From contig NC_071393.1 of NCBI RefSeq assembly GCF_022682495.2, positions 114,902,239 through 114,966,238 of the forward strand: 64,000 bases of DNA, read 5' to 3'. Below, in pieces: positions 1 to 12,769 of the stretch. Below the pieces are notes generated by a model. That model ran no database searches. It saw nothing but the letters and a program-made list of their open reading frames with translations, and was not told the DNA's origin. The position numbers and the translations under genes are program-made. Position 1 is the stretch's first letter; every line of letters begins with the position of its first letter. The DNA is from Desmodus rotundus. Its lineage: Eukaryota > Chordata > Mammalia > Chiroptera > Phyllostomidae.

Positions 1-2580
1 TTTTGAGGCTGTGGAAGCTAAGAGGTGCCTGCCGCAGGTAGTTGAAGGGAGGGGGCAGAGGAGAAAAAAAGAGCACTGGGCTCTGAGCCCCAGATCTGAT
101 TCTCCAGAGAGAGTCAAGTTGCTGTAAAAGAATGAATGTTCAGAACTGGGGCAAAGGAGGAGGCAGTGGAGAAGCCGCTGCTTTGGAGGGTGCCCCTCAA
201 GTCCCCCACGGCTACACCCCAGAGGAGGCCGGCAAGTGAGACAGGGCCAGAGTCCTGAGCACAGCTCTGTGAGCACCATGCCAGAACCGGAGGAAAAGTT
301 CGCCTCACTGGGCTTGGGTGCAAAACCCCTTCTTTCGGCCAATGACTACTAAGTCTGTGGGAGGGGGAGAGAACTGAAAACGGGGTCCAGCTGGCCACAC
401 AGAGCCTGTTTTGGTAGCCTGGCCCCTCTCCTCCCATCAACTTTCTTGAAAGGGCTAGGATTTGTGTGTGTGAACAGAGCAAGGTCCTGTCTGGCTGGTC
501 TTCCCATCTTAAGAGAACTGATCCCGAACTTCCTCCCGCTCTCACTGATAAAGACCACAGCTTGTCACCAAGTTTGGCTATACACATCACACATTCGCAC
601 ATTACACATTTGTTTGACCTTTAATATTTTGCCCTGAGACACCTGGAAAAATTGCATGCCACTAATCAAAATGTTGTAAGAACGTCCATAGTCTCTTCTC
701 CACTCACACAGGCAACCTTAGTACCTTGCACACTGACTTCTATATTAAATGTTTTTAGCCTGCATCTTGCTAAAAATTCAGAGTAACTTTCTCACCAAAC
801 ACTGTGCGTTCTTTACCTCACTGAAGAGAGCCCACGTCATGCACAAATTATAGGCTTTTTGGAGATATTGAAGTGTTCATAGAAAGGATTTCCCTAAAAG
901 ACCTGAATGAGTTTTCTCTCAATTTACCATGCTATCAAAGAAATAAGGGCAATTACCCTACAACTGACTTTTTTTTTTTTAAATTCAACCCCACAGAGCT
1001 ATTCTGACATGGTCCTGCTGTCGGAGGCAAACAAAATATCTGGAAGGATGTACCCAGAACTGAACTTAACTGTGGGCAGCAGAATAGGCAATTGGGAAGA
1101 AGTGTTTTGGGGTTTTTTTCTCTTATTTTTTTGGTCTTGTTTTATCCCCTTCTGTACTAAGCATTCTTTACAATCAGCGTGTTACATTTTAAATATTAAA
1201 AACTGTAATATAAAAAAGTTACTCTAAGATCATTTTTCCTCCCAGGTATGTCATTTTGTCCCCGTACCCATGCAAAGTAAACCAACAGGTTTTGGAACGA
1301 TCTTGCTGACTTTTACACCAGAAAAATTACAAACTTTCATTGCAATATTATCTCCACTCTTCACTTCATCCAGAATGTACCAAGCTAAGAAAGAGCAATG
1401 TCTTGAAACCCACACTTCACAAGAGGAGGTTGAAGCTGCAGGGGGCGGACACTGAGTCAGAGCCCTAGCTCCGAGACCAGGGAGAGGACACAGGCTTCGT
1501 GACTCTACTTCCTCAGGGATAATCCGAGAAACAGAGCTGAAAGGCTGTCATTCCACACAGTCCAGACTCGGCTCCCGCTCCAGCTCCCTGGTCTGCAGGA
1601 ATGGCCAGAATGTCCAACCTCACAAAGCCAACTGCTAGGCTGGAATCCTTCCTATTACTAAAATCTTTTTCTCCTCTTAAAGAATGGACTTTTCAAGTGT
1701 CACCAATGTATTCCACCATTTAAGTGAATATTTAGAGACTATTTTAGTTAGAAGATCTCAAAGGGCCCTTACCAGTTTTAAAGTCATTAGAAATGAAGTT
1801 TAAAAAATAAAGAAGAAGATTGAAGTGATGAGAGCAATAGGAAAATCTGATTCATATGTAAAACTTTCTCTTAAATCTGTTTTGTGTACATGCGTGAATA
1901 CGACTAGACACGGTGGTGACCAGCAAATCAGTAACTGGGAATCGGAAATGAAGGAAAACAAGACATTCTGTGACGCTTAAACTCCTGGTATGTGGCAGAG
2001 GTAGGCAGCAGGATCAAATTGTCCTTTCACCCTGACCCTGAAATCAAAACTCTCTAAGAGTCCGTGAAGTTCAGCAGCTAATCAGTTAGCGTTCACACTT
2101 CACTCATCACAATCCTTCAAGTCACCAGAGGGAACCCAAATTGGCACCAAATCAGGATGCGTTCCTTTGGGGGCATAGATATCCTTCCCATTCCACTTTT
2201 GCCCTCTCCTTTCAGAGACTGATTTAGAAATGAAAGGAAATAGGCTAAGAAAACCCTCACCTTTAATATTAATAAGAATCATGCAGCCCCCAGATGATCA
2301 GAGCCCAGACGACGTAGGACTTGAAAGTACAACTGAGACTTTGATATGGAATATGAAAAAGTAACAGGCGGGGGGGTGGCGAGAGCAAACTGAGAGGCCC
2401 CAGGCCCCGCTCCTGCCAGCTCCGGCTCACCAGCAACGATCGCTCTGATTGTCCTAAGCAAGGATGGTGTACACCTACATCACCACTTTTTTTATCTGAG
2501 ACGAATGAAACAAAATCTCAAATGATTTCTTTGCCATGACAAAACACACACAGAAATGAGGGAACTGGGAATTGGTTCAT
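1..2580. other. Intron DNA, nothing recognised
   Basis: Mixed-composition intron sequence with short homopolymer runs (for example T10 near 970). Short open frames on both strands lack coding features or homology. A weak MIR-like patch may lie near 70-120. No confident repeat or gene. Confidence 0.5.
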
Positions 2581-2589
2581 CCTTTCCCT

Positions 2590-2760
2590 TCTTCTCAAAG
2601 GGATCTTACTCGTGCCATCTCATTCTTATCCCCGGTGAGATAAGAGAACACTGTTACTAGCCCCGTTTTAGGGGAAAAGCAACTGAGGCTCGGAGTGATG
2701 CACTGGCCAGGCGGCACGGTTTGTAGAAGTACTGGTCTGCTCAGGACATCAAACCGCATT
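2590..2760 (-). repeat. MIR SINE fragment
   Basis: The stretch 'ccccgttttaggggaaaag' followed by 'ctgaggctcggagtgatg' matches the antisense of the MIR core ('cccattttacagatgagg...ctgaggctcagag'). Diverged, as expected for this old mammalian SINE. Confidence 0.55.
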
Positions 2761-2764
2761 TCAG

Positions 2765-4555
2765 AGGTGTTTGGTCTGTGAAGACCTCTCCAGGTTGTGT
2801 CTAGAAGACGTGGCTACCTGGAGACACAGAACGCAGGCCTTCCTAATGCCAGCCTGCAGCTCTCTCCTTGGGCTCACCTTGCTTCTACACAGCTTAGTTT
2901 TACAAAGAGCCTCTTAGCTAAAACAAACTGAGAGTCCCACTGGCCAAGGGGGTGGAAGGGAAGGCAAAGGGCCCCACAAAGAGCCAGTATATAACCCATG
3001 TGTAAACTCGGTCCGAAGCAAACATGTACAACCCTGGGTCATGAGAAAATGGCACCAGGAGTGAACAAACACCTGGGTGCTGTTAGCTGGGACGTTAATG
3101 GCACAAGGCAGGGGCGATCAGCAAAAGCCCCAGATCGTGATACCTGCACTTAGGTGTAACTTCCATTCTTAGGCAGGGAGTGTCAGCAAACTGATGTTCC
3201 AGGGTCTAGGGCAACCACTGCTATCAAAGAGCTGGGTGAATTGGGAGGAAAGACAGAAACGAGTGTTCGATGGGTGTCTCCAACGGCCTGGCCTGTTCTT
3301 TGGGCCCTCACATGAGAAGGCTTCAGTGAGGAGTAACCCAGATGTTCTCCGTCGGCAGAGTGAGGAGAAGATGTCTACGGTTCCCTCCACCCCAGACACG
3401 TCCTCAGTCACCACCCCACACTGTTGCATTACCGCAGTTCTCTTCCTCCCGCATCACAGGATGCTCCTGGGGTTACTTAACCGCACAACACCTCACCCCA
3501 ATCCTTTTCTCTGAAGCAGATCGTTTCTCCTTCTCTTTATCACCCCTACTGCGGCCAGCAGAATCCACACACAGACACCCCAGAACACCTTCAATTTACT
3601 CAGGATTCCATGAGGCCACTGTGGGGGACATGAGAGGGGTGAGGAGAAGGAGGAAAAAGGAGGTCACAGTGGCAGCCTGGCAGTTCTGGAAGCAAGCATT
3701 TCCCAGCCTGCTTTGTGAAGGTCCCAAGCCCTACCTGGCTTGAGGGAGGAGAACTGCATGGCAGAAATGCAGGGGGGCTGCACAGACCCCTGTGGCACAT
3801 GGATCCCACCCCACCAGAGACAATAGTTTTGAAAAGAATATACATCTCACCAAAGAAGAAAGAGACTGTGCTCAGGCTTAAGAGCATAGCTGTTACCTGC
3901 CCCTCTTCTCCCAGCCTCGCCTTAGAGCAAATGGGTAAGCCAACCCAAACCCAGAAGTGTGAATCGCACAGCGAGCCAGCTCTCAGGCCTCCCACACAGG
4001 AGAGCGTGTGGGGCCGCACAGATGGCCTTCTCACATGCACAGGCCACAGCGCTGCTGCGGAGGGGCTGAGAGTCCAGCATAGCCTGCACCCGCCTCAGTA
4101 ACCGTGCAAGAGAAAGTGGGTCTCCCCAGGGGAGGTATGAGATGTGGGGTGAGGACCTAGGGGTGAATGGGGACGTGCGGGCCACCCTGGGGCAGACACC
4201 AACAGCTGGAGAGATTCGTTGGCCCTTTTTTTCAGGAGTTAATTTGCTTGCAGCAGATTCCATTAGTGACCTGACTGACCCAGGGTCTGCAGGGGGGCCC
4301 TGGAGGAGTTGCCGAGTCAGCAGACTGAAGGCCAGACGTCTTGCACCCAGCCCTTTGCCCAGGGTTTCTATTTGAAGAGTTAAGAGTAATTATTTGCAAA
4401 GCTTTTATTAAGGCAGCACCACTAAACTACATGTCAAGAGAAGACACGTGAACCTTGACCACCAAAAGTAAATGGCCAACCAGAAGCTGACGCAATACAG
4501 GAAAAGAATTCCCCCATGATATAATCTGTTCTTCCCAATGGCAGGAAGAAAGCAA
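2765..4555. other. Intron DNA, nothing recognised
   Basis: Unique-looking intron DNA with moderate GC. Overlapping frames on both strands at 3,170-4,380 (up to about 146 residues) are low-complexity, Ser/Pro-rich and mutually overlapping. They show no splice-bounded structure and no recognisable domain. Confidence 0.5.
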
Positions 4556-4559
4556 CAGT

Positions 4560-5178
4560 CAAAATCATAAACTTGCTCAAACCAAAAACCTTGGAGTCAC
4601 CCACGACGCCGCTCTTGTTGCCACACCCCACTTCCAGTTCCTCTGCAAGCCCTGTCATTCCTACCAAATGTGTTCAGAACCCAGCCACTCACTACAGTCA
4701 CCACCCTGGTCCCAGCCCCCGCCTCCTCACAAGTCCCCTGCCTGGTCCCTGCGGGTTCCCAACTCCAAAGGTAAGCCAAGGTTCTCCTACGACTGGTCCT
4801 CTCTCACTTCGCTCCAGCCACACTGGCCTCCTTGCCGTTCAGCAGCCACACTTCCACCTCAGGATCTTGGCACTTGCCGTTCCCTCGGCCTTGACTGCCC
4901 GCCCCCCAGATGACCCTCAAATGTCACTTTCCAGTGCGGTCCTCCCTTGCCACCTTCTTTTCCCCTGCCCTCCCCCAACGCTCCCTGGCCCAGCCCCTGC
5001 TTAGCTGCCCTCACAGACTGATCACCATCCCACGTACTCGCTCACTCAGATTGCCTCCTGTTTGCCCTCGCCAGAATGTAAGCTCCAGGAGGGCAAGAAT
5101 TTCGCCCATTTTGTTCACTGCTTTATGTCCAGCTCCCAGAATAGCTAGGTGCTCAATAAATATTTGCTGAATTAACAA
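4560..5178 (+). repeat. L2 LINE 3' end
   Basis: Hallmarks of the L2 3' end appear in order: 'ctccagccacactggcctcc' near 4,813, the 'cttgccgttccctc' block near 4,874, 'gaatgtaagctccaggaggg' near 5,076, then the terminal 'ggtgctcaataaatatttg' at about 5,148-5,166. Long for an L2 remnant and on the plus strand. Open frames here are L2 debris. Confidence 0.8.
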
Positions 5179-5179
5179 A

Positions 5180-6230
5180 TTAACCCCAGAACACCTGGAA
5201 ATATTCTTCTGTCTCCCACCTGGAAGGAAAAAAAATCACAGCAGCCCCTTAAAGACATGTGACTCGTTTCATAGCACGGGCACATCCGTATGCACATATT
5301 TCGGGCCTTTCTCAAACAAACAAACAAGCTCTAGTGAATTGCAAGAGGGAAGGAAATCTTGTTTCATTTTTTCTCTCTTTCACCCTTCCCAAGCCAGGGC
5401 CCACCTCCCCTGCCCTCAGGCCCCAAGCTGGAAAACATCGGCTCCGAGGACGCCAGAGGTGTGCAGATGCCACCAGACGTGAGGGCTGTCACCACCCACC
5501 ACTCTGAGGGGAAGATGACCAAGAAAGGAAGAGAATTAGCATATGGGTGAGAAACACATGTTTAAAAAACCCTTCCCAGGCCATGAGTCCACTGAGTGAA
5601 GCTGGCACCGCAGTGGACGAATTAATTTCATGACCCTGTTGCTTTCATTAGGAGCTGCAGGACTCCTTTAAAAAAAAAAAAGCAACCAATGTGTAGGAAA
5701 GGACATGTACATCTGCCTGCACGTCTCCATAGAGAGGTCTGGTCACAAACAAGCTTCCTTTGCAGCAGAATTGGCTTCAAATGTGCGCTCAACCACTTAC
5801 TGTACGCCAACACCGAGCAAGGTGCTGGAGACAAAGAAACATCTAAGACATGATTCCCTCGCGTGAGGCACTCTGGCAGGTGGCAGGGACTGGCGTGGCC
5901 ACCACTCACCAGGCGTCAGTGTGCTAACTGCGCTGCCAGCAGGAATAAAAAGCTGCGGGACCCACCAAGGGGCGCCAGTTCTGCCCAGAAGAGGCTCAGA
6001 CCTTGAAGGCTGAGTGGAAACTGCAAGGGTTCATCAGGCAGAGGCATGGGGGTCAGAGGGGGAAGTCCTGGCAGAGAATGTCAGAGAAGCAAAGGCCTGG
6101 ATGGGGGAGGTCTGTGGTCTGGGGCTCAAGCCATGCTCAGAATCCATGCACAAGCTGTGGAACGAGAGGCTGAATTCTGAAGTCTGCCTGGCTGGGGAGT
6201 TTGGCATCCTTTTCTGAGAAGTGTTCTCTG
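5180..6230. other. Intron DNA with possible L2 fragment
   Basis: Mostly unrecognised. At about 5,785-5,885 a weak minus-strand L2-like patch is present ('accacttactgtacgcc...aaggtgctggagacaaag'). An A12 run lies near 5,670. Confidence 0.4.
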
Positions 6231-6234
6231 GTCC

Positions 6235-6658
6235 TTCCGTGTAGGGTGGATTCCTTTTCCTCCCCTGTAACCCACCATGCTATATACACACTCCGCAATG
6301 CTCACTCCCAGGCCAGGGCCTTGGCACAGGGCACTGACTGTTCCCAGGCTCTTTCCCCAGATATCTGCAAGTGCCACTTGCTCCCATCCTGCAGGTCTCT
6401 CTGCTCAATCATTTCCTCCTGTGAGGCCATCTTTGAGTGTGTTCTGTAAGGCAAGGGGCAAATGCACACACGTGTGCCCCTTACCTCGCTCTATTTTTCT
6501 CCAGAGCATTTATACTTGCGTATATGTCTGCTGTTGGTGCCCTTCGTCAGAATGTGAGTTCTGTGAAGGCAGGGACTTAGTTTTATGACTGCTGCATCCT
6601 CAGCACCTACAGTGCATGGCACATAGTGGGAGCTCAATAAATATTTGATGAACCAATA
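6235..6658 (+). repeat. L2 LINE 3' end
   Basis: Same L2 order as the 4.6-5.2 kb copy: the 'ctttccccagatatctgcaa' block near 6,350, 'gaatgtgagttctgtgaagg' near 6,551, and the terminal 'gagctcaataaatatttgat' near 6,631. A second short L2/MIR-like tail follows at about 6,715-6,800 ('ccccagcacctcgcacagtg'). Confidence 0.75.
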
Positions 6659-6795
6659 AAAAGCACCTGAACGATTTTGGTTGTTTATATCAGCCCCCAC
6701 CGACAAAATTAAAAATTGATATGAAGGCAAAGACTGCACTATCTGTTCTGTACCCCAGCACCTCGCACAGTGCTGCACAGGGTTGGAACTCAGTA

Positions 6796-6868
6796 AGCAG
6801 TGGGTGGGTGGGTGGATGGATGGATGGATGGATGGAAGGAAACGTGGATGGGTGAGTGGATGGATTCT
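6796..6868 (+). repeat. Imperfect (GGTG/GGAT)n tetranucleotide array
   Basis: GTGG units pass into GGAT units ('ggatggatggatggatgg') with interruptions. Frames through it give Trp/Gly/Met repeats that are not coding. Confidence 0.9.
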
Positions 6869-7284
6869 ACAATAAGTAGGAACAATTGCAAGTACAAAGA
6901 AACTGAACTGTGCAAAGCCCGGCTTGGAGAGAGACTACGGGTTGGGAAGTCAATTAGGAAGCTTCTGCCAGCGTCCCCAGGAGCACTCATGTTGCATGAA
7001 TGAGAGAGAAACAGAGGAAGGTATACATGCAGCCCAGAGACATTGCCAAGGTTAAGTACACAGGACTAAGTATATGTGGGGATGAGAAGAGAGGGGAGCC
7101 AAACATAACCCTGAGATTTTGCTTAAATGATAGCAAACCCTGAGGGGAATAAGCAGCTTTAGGGGGAGAAGAAGACTTCATTTAGGATGGAAGTTTGAAG
7201 GGGAACATCCAGGTGGAGTGGACAGTAGAACAAACAGGAGGAGAGAGGAAGATCAAATCCTAGGCGCTGGCCGAAGCCGTGGCA

Positions 7285-7690
7285 CTTCACTCATTCATTT
7301 CCACTTCTCGGTGACTTCCACAGCCCAGGCACTCGCCATGTGCCAGCTACTGTGAATGCTACAGTGTCCCAGGCAGGCCACGTCTGTACTTGCACAGCAT
7401 TTACCTTCCAAGGGAAAAAGCAAACAAAAGACAGCGGACAAACAAATACATGAAGATAATTCTGAGAGTTGTATATGCTCTGTGAAAAAAATATGCCAGG
7501 GTAACGGGAGCATGATGCAGGAACAGTATCACCTGGGGGTGGGTAAGGGATGCCCCTCTGATGAAGTGGCTTTTGCCATGATGGGGCAGAGGGCAAGATG
7601 GCAGGAAAGTTCCTTGCTTCGTGGCTTCAATTCTCTTGAACAAGTCTGGGGTGAAGTCATCTGCTGAGAGTGAGGATGGGAAGGGTTTTC
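7285..7690 (-). repeat. L2 LINE fragment (antisense)
   Basis: Reads as antisense L2: 'caggcactcgccatgtgcca' start, 'acaaacaaatacatgaagat' middle, then 'gatgcccctctgatgaagtg', matching the diverged antisense of the L2 terminal 1 kb. Confidence 0.6.
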
Positions 7691-8034
7691 AGGTAAATGG
7701 CAAAATATTGTAACAATGCTGTGGGAAGAAATGAAAAGGGGGTGAGAGAAGAGATGATGCCGGGGCACCGAGGACCCAGCCGAGGACTGAGACCGTAAAT
7801 GGGTAAGGGAGCTTATCTGCACAGAGCACACTCATATTTTACAAATGTTCTGTAACGCTGAAGCTTTACGTCCCCGCAGCTACACAGAAACCAGCACTAG
7901 TGCCCTGGAAGTGATCCGGAGTCTCTGCCCCTGCTTGGTAGGAGGGAGCTTTGCTGGACTGTTTATTTGATTTTAATTAAGTTTGACGGGCTGTGGGGGT
8001 TTTCATTACTTGGTTGGACCAGGCATATCTCACC

Positions 8035-8265
8035 CCTACCCCTTCCGTAGATCCTACCTGCTCCAGTCTGTGCTCCTGCCACAGGCTCTCCTCTCAAGCT
8101 ATTCTGCCAATTAATCACCCTCCACATCCATCCTGCCCTACCTGAAATAATTCCTCAACACCTCCAGGATCAGCGCCAAACCTTTCACACAGGTGTTTGT
8201 AACCAGGGCCTTCATTACCTGCCCAGCCCTATCTCTACCGGCCACCAGTCTGGCTGCTATGCACA
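8035..8265 (+). repeat. L2 LINE fragment
   Basis: Contains L2-like blocks ('attacctgcccagccctatc', 'accagtctggctgctatg') in plus orientation, without the terminal tail. Confidence 0.5.
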
Positions 8266-8269
8266 CTGT

Positions 8270-9190
8270 CTCCTTTTGAACCCAAGTTCATTTGGACGGA
8301 CAGACTCAGGTCCATACCTGAGGGTCTGGGGCAAATTGCTTCCACTCTGGAGTGTTCTCATCTGTAAAACAGTTAATATACCTGTTCGCCAGGAGAAGGA
8401 AAGGAGTTCACTGCACACAGCACAGGCCTGCAGAGCTGAATACAGGTGTTCGGGAGACGGCGGCTGAAAGGAGTGTGACTGTTTCTGCAAAAGCTGCCGT
8501 GTGCCGATACACTACTGCAGCACCCAGCACACGGCCGCGCGCACAGAAGACATCAGGGACATGGCCGTTAATATGGCTACTATGTTCTGTTTTATGATTC
8601 ATCTCTTGGTTTTCACTGCACTCTTCCTTAGGCTTATCTTAAAAGTCAACTTGCAACTTACAGCTTTACGGTTTTCCACTTCTATGAATATTCAACATAT
8701 GTCCTGTCCCTCAACTAGACAGAAAGTTCCTGAAGACCAGATACTGTATCCTCGGCTTCTCAGTATCCCCCTTAGCACAGAGCCTTCCCCTTCAGGAGGT
8801 GCAAAATAATTCCTAATTTATATGCCAAGCTGAGAGATTGGTTCTCCCCTTTAAGGGAGACTTCTCCCAGCTCCCCGACTTCTGCCCATCCATCAAGGCC
8901 CCCTCCACTCCTGCATGAGGCTGACCAGTGAAACTGATTTCTTCTCACCTAAAAATCTGTGGCACTCACTCATCTGTCATATTGTGCCTTAGAGATTCTA
9001 GAAGTTTAGGGCAAGCAGAGTTATGGGGCGTCGAGAGCACACATCCACATTGCTTCCACCAGTCCTCGTCTTACAGGTGTATTCTTCTCTAGCCAGACCA
9101 GGAGACCTCCCGGCTACACCAGGGGTCCTTTTCATAAGCCAAGTACTCCAGCCACTGGGGCTCTGGAGAGCTTTTCACAGGGCTTCTGTC
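8270..9190. other. Intron DNA, nothing recognised
   Basis: No confident repeat or exon. Short overlapping frames at 8,257-8,810 have no recognisable domain. Confidence 0.4.
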
Positions 9191-9204
9191 CCCAGGACCA
9201 AAAA

Positions 9205-9335
9205 TGCCAAGAGACCGTCTGAGGTGTGTAGGGGAGGCAGGGCTGGAGGACCTGGACTCCTGACCCGGCTCTTACTAGCTGTGTGAGGACAGAGACTACC
9301 CCCAGACTCTGCCAGGCCTTAGTGGTCATGTCTAG
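9205..9335 (+). repeat. MIR SINE fragment
   Basis: The stretch 'ctggactcctgacccggctc' plus 'ttactagctgtgtgaggaca' matches the MIR core region in plus orientation. Confidence 0.55.
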
Positions 9336-9339
9336 ACGG

Positions 9340-10765
9340 TGCGGCACGCAGCAGCGGTCCCTCGGGTACTTCCTGGATCTGCGATCCCAAGCGCTAGCTC
9401 TGCCTGTGAGCTGTGCTACTGAGGGACGAAGTGAGTCAAAAGCGCTTTCTACCCTTCTGGTCAGTACTTTGTTTTATTTTATTTTTTCCGGTTTTGGTAG
9501 GAGTACTTTGAAAGCTTCTCTGTTCCTTCTGCCCATTCTCCTATCAGGTACACGTCATTCAATGGACATAAAAATGAAAGCACCGTGGGGCAAGGTCAAA
9601 GCAAGTGAAGAGCTGCCTGCTCCCCTTCTGTTGAAGTTGGGTGATGGATACATGGAAGCTCTTTACGCTATTCTGTCTACTTTTACATAAGTTGATATCT
9701 ACCACACTAAAAAGTTATAATAATAATTACAACAAACCCACATGATTCTACCTTTTCATGTACTGATCAGATACTCACTTTCTAGATGGAATCTCCTGAG
9801 CCCACCACAAGGTACTGAATCTTTTTAAGATTTTAAAAAACTACATCTGGAAACTGTAAGAATACAATACTTGCTAACCTTGCCCACTGGAGAATAGAGG
9901 TGTGAAGAACGAAAGGCAAAGTGGAGCGCTTGGAGTCAGACATCTGGCTTTGAGCCCCCTCCTCCCCCCGATTCCATCATCTTATAACTGTGTCAGTTGG
10001 GACACTAAAGGCACCAGAGACTTGTCTCCACACATGCATGACTGGAAGGCTTAAAGAAGCCCATCTGTGCCTCAAAAGCACTTGGTACCTATTTTACACA
10101 CACACCCACACGCACACTCACATTTAAAGCATCACCACATTTGTTGGTGCGTGTGCAGTGCTGGGTGAACAGGGGTCCTCAGGCTTTAGCCAGCATGCGA
10201 ACCAGATTGCACGACCTCGCTCCGGAGATTCTCATTCGGTGGGTCAGGGAAACCCAGGAATCCACCTGTGCATCAGTCACCCCTGTGCCCCTCCTGTAGG
10301 CAGATCTCAGGCCGCAACGTGAGAAGCCCAAAGAAGCCTGACAGCATAGTTGGAGTGAGCAACAGGGACAACTGAGGGAGGCAAACTGCTCCAGACTCTG
10401 CGTAGGAGGAAAACCTATCCACCAGATCAAAAACTTCCAAAGATGGGTGGGGGTGGGGTGTTCATTTCTTTCAAGTACCGAATGGGACTGGAAAGGACAG
10501 GAAGAAGGGACGGTTAAAGGGAAAGCTCCATTGTCATAGCCTTGTGCCTAATGCCTCCTCCTTCATGTACATGCTCATATCTCACTTTTATTTTCTAAAT
10601 TTTATCCAGAAAACCCTCCTGAGAACTCACTCATCTCCCTTCCCGGCTCTGTTGATAAATCTCCCTGCAGGCAGGGGGAAGATTTCAGAGCATGAATTGG
10701 ATCAAGTCTCTTCCGAACTTAAACCCTCTTCGGTTCTTAGGAGAGAGCACACATCCTTAAAATAT
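9340..10765. other. Intron DNA with weak MIR patch and (CA)n
   Basis: A weak MIR-like fragment lies at about 9,920-10,000 ('ggagtcagacatctggcttt'). An interrupted (CA)n runs at 10,096-10,125. A DNA-transposon-like patch of unresolved family may lie at 10,170-10,320. No exon seen. Confidence 0.4.
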
Positions 10766-10769
10766 CCAT

Positions 10770-11165
10770 CAAGGCCCTGTGCATCCAGTGCCTCCTGACC
10801 TCTCTCCCGGTATCACAAGCCACACTTTCCCTTTCTCTCTGGCATTCCAAGGAGCCTTCCTTGGCTCCTCCGACACATCACGAGACTTTTGCACGTGCTG
10901 TTCCCTCTGCCTGGGATAAAATGTTGCCTCTTCAAGGAAACCTGCCCTCAACACACCAGACTAGAAGAGGTTCCCCCGCTGTAATCTCTTGCATCTATCT
11001 GGACTTTCCAACATAACACAGATCCAACTCTATATTTTTATGTGGTTATTTTCTGTCTCCCCAAAAGGACACAAAAATAAGATCCATGCTGGTTTTGTTC
11101 ACCGTTGCACACCCATTGTACACACAGTAGCTGCTCCACTGTGCATGCTCAGCTAATGTAAGATA
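10770..11165 (+). repeat. L2 LINE 3' region
   Basis: Carries the L2 block 'cacgtgctgttccctctgcc' near 10,893 and the weakly kept terminal part ('tggttttgttcaccgttgca'). Plus strand, missing the last bases of the tail. Confidence 0.7.
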
Positions 11166-11169
11166 AATG

Positions 11170-12495
11170 CCAAGTGCTCCATGAGCTGGGGAGACATGTG
11201 AATGAAGAAAGGGGACGCCAGTTAAGAAATTCATGGTGCAAATGACAGGCCAGAGCGAGGTGGCCCACTTTCTCCTGGACATGGGCAACTGAGAGTCTTC
11301 TTGATTATCACAAGGTCGGGGGTCACTGGACACTGTAAGATCTCAGGTTCTCTTAAATAAAAGCATCTGTCCAAGACTGTCCCCAGAGGACAATGAGAAT
11401 GTGACTTGCCCCCTTGGGGAACGTGGGTGCTGAGAAAGAGGGCCAGAAGAGATTGTGTGCCAACCTCCTCAATGCCCTTCCTGTTATCTCTCTGAAAACG
11501 CAGCTTTGTCCCTCACTATCGGGACTCAGAGAGAGGGGGAGAAGGTCACAAACAGAAATGATCTCCCTCCCTCCTATCTGGAGCCACAGAATCAGGCGAG
11601 CTCAGGTTATCTTTGTGTTGCCTTGTTTCCCCAGGGATGAGCGGGGGGGGGGGGGGGGGGGGTGTAGAGAAGAAGGCAAGATTTAGAACAGTCAATTCAG
11701 AAAACTTGAATTGGTTTTCTGCTTGGGCATCAGACATATGCCCCTTCAAGGGAGGCAAAACAATCCAAAGTTTAGGTTCTCCAACTAGGCTATCGAGTCT
11801 CATCAATTACCCCATGTGGAAAAACTTTGGACAGCAGTTAAAAATAACATAGGGGTCTGGTGTTTGGAAGAGCTGAGGTTTGGAATGCCAGCTTGTCAGA
11901 TCACCGCCTACCGAACGCGTGTGCTGGGGAGGCGCGCACACACACACACTCACACACAACCCCCCCACACCAGAACAGGAGGGCCAAGGGTGAACAACAT
12001 GTCCACCCCAATGACGGCATGTGTGCCAGACCAGCTCCCAACTCCCACCCACCCTGGTCGGAAGGACTTTCGAGCCCTTTTCTAGCTGTGCAAAGGGCGG
12101 CCCTTCTCCAGGCAGGAAGCACCCTCCTCCTTGGAGGAGGCAACAGGGGATGGAAGCGTGAGCCAGGCCAGTCCTGTCACAGGCTCTGTGAAATTCTGGG
12201 TCTTCCTCAGGGGGGCCCAGTGCCAGCACCGATTCAGCAGCACGCAGCAGCCTTAAGTCCTGGGCACAGTGTCGCACTGACAAATCTTTCCTGAATATCT
12301 CTTCTAACATGCTAGTTGTAAGAGTGAAAAATAAATAAATAAATAAACGATGTCATAGAGTTTAGAACACCTTTCTTCTAAGAAAATCAGAGCTTCTCTA
12401 CTTATCTCAGTTTTCTTAAAATGCCACGGTGAGACAAATATCCGCTAGTATGTCTTTCCGTTTTACAGATGGAAAAGTAGGGTCACTGCGAACAT
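11170..12495. other. Intron DNA with simple repeats
   Basis: Besides the poly-G tract, the stretch has a short (CA)n at 11,936-11,960 and (TAAA)n at about 12,330-12,348. Overlapping GC-rich frames at 11,807-12,310 on both strands are not supported as genes. Confidence 0.5.
11643..11662 (+). repeat. Poly-G tract, 20 consecutive G
   Basis: Twenty uninterrupted G residues on the plus strand, a strong G-quadruplex candidate. Long G runs are rare and prone to length error in assemblies. Confidence 0.95.
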
Positions 12496-12499
12496 CTAT

Positions 12500-12765
12500 T
12501 TATGAGGGTAATATGAGCCAACTCTCGTAAGCACTTTTACATGTATTAACTTAGTTAATTCTTCCCAAACCCTCTACAGGCAGAAAATGTCATTCCCACT
12601 TTACAGGTGAGGAATCTGAGGAATTAGCAATTCCTAAAAGTTTCCTCTGCAAAGTTTTTACATAGGAATTAGCAATCTTATCCACAGGATGGGGCTTGGA
12701 TTTGAACCCAGACTCTTCAACTTCCGAGCCGGCACCCAAGCCACTCAGCCACCATTTGCCACGCT
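12500..12765 (-). repeat. MIR SINE, internally duplicated
   Basis: Antisense MIR: 'taagcacttttacatgtatt', then 'ttaacttagttaattcttcc', then 'ccactttacaggtgaggaat', and later 'ggatttgaacccagactctt'. An internal piece starting 'aggaattagcaat' occurs twice, about 45 bases apart, so the copy carries a small local duplication. Confidence 0.8.
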
Positions 12766-12769
12766 CCCT

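Noticed and set aside
6800..7003. Trp/Gly/Met/Asp repeat peptide
   Set aside because: Translation of the GGAT microsatellite.
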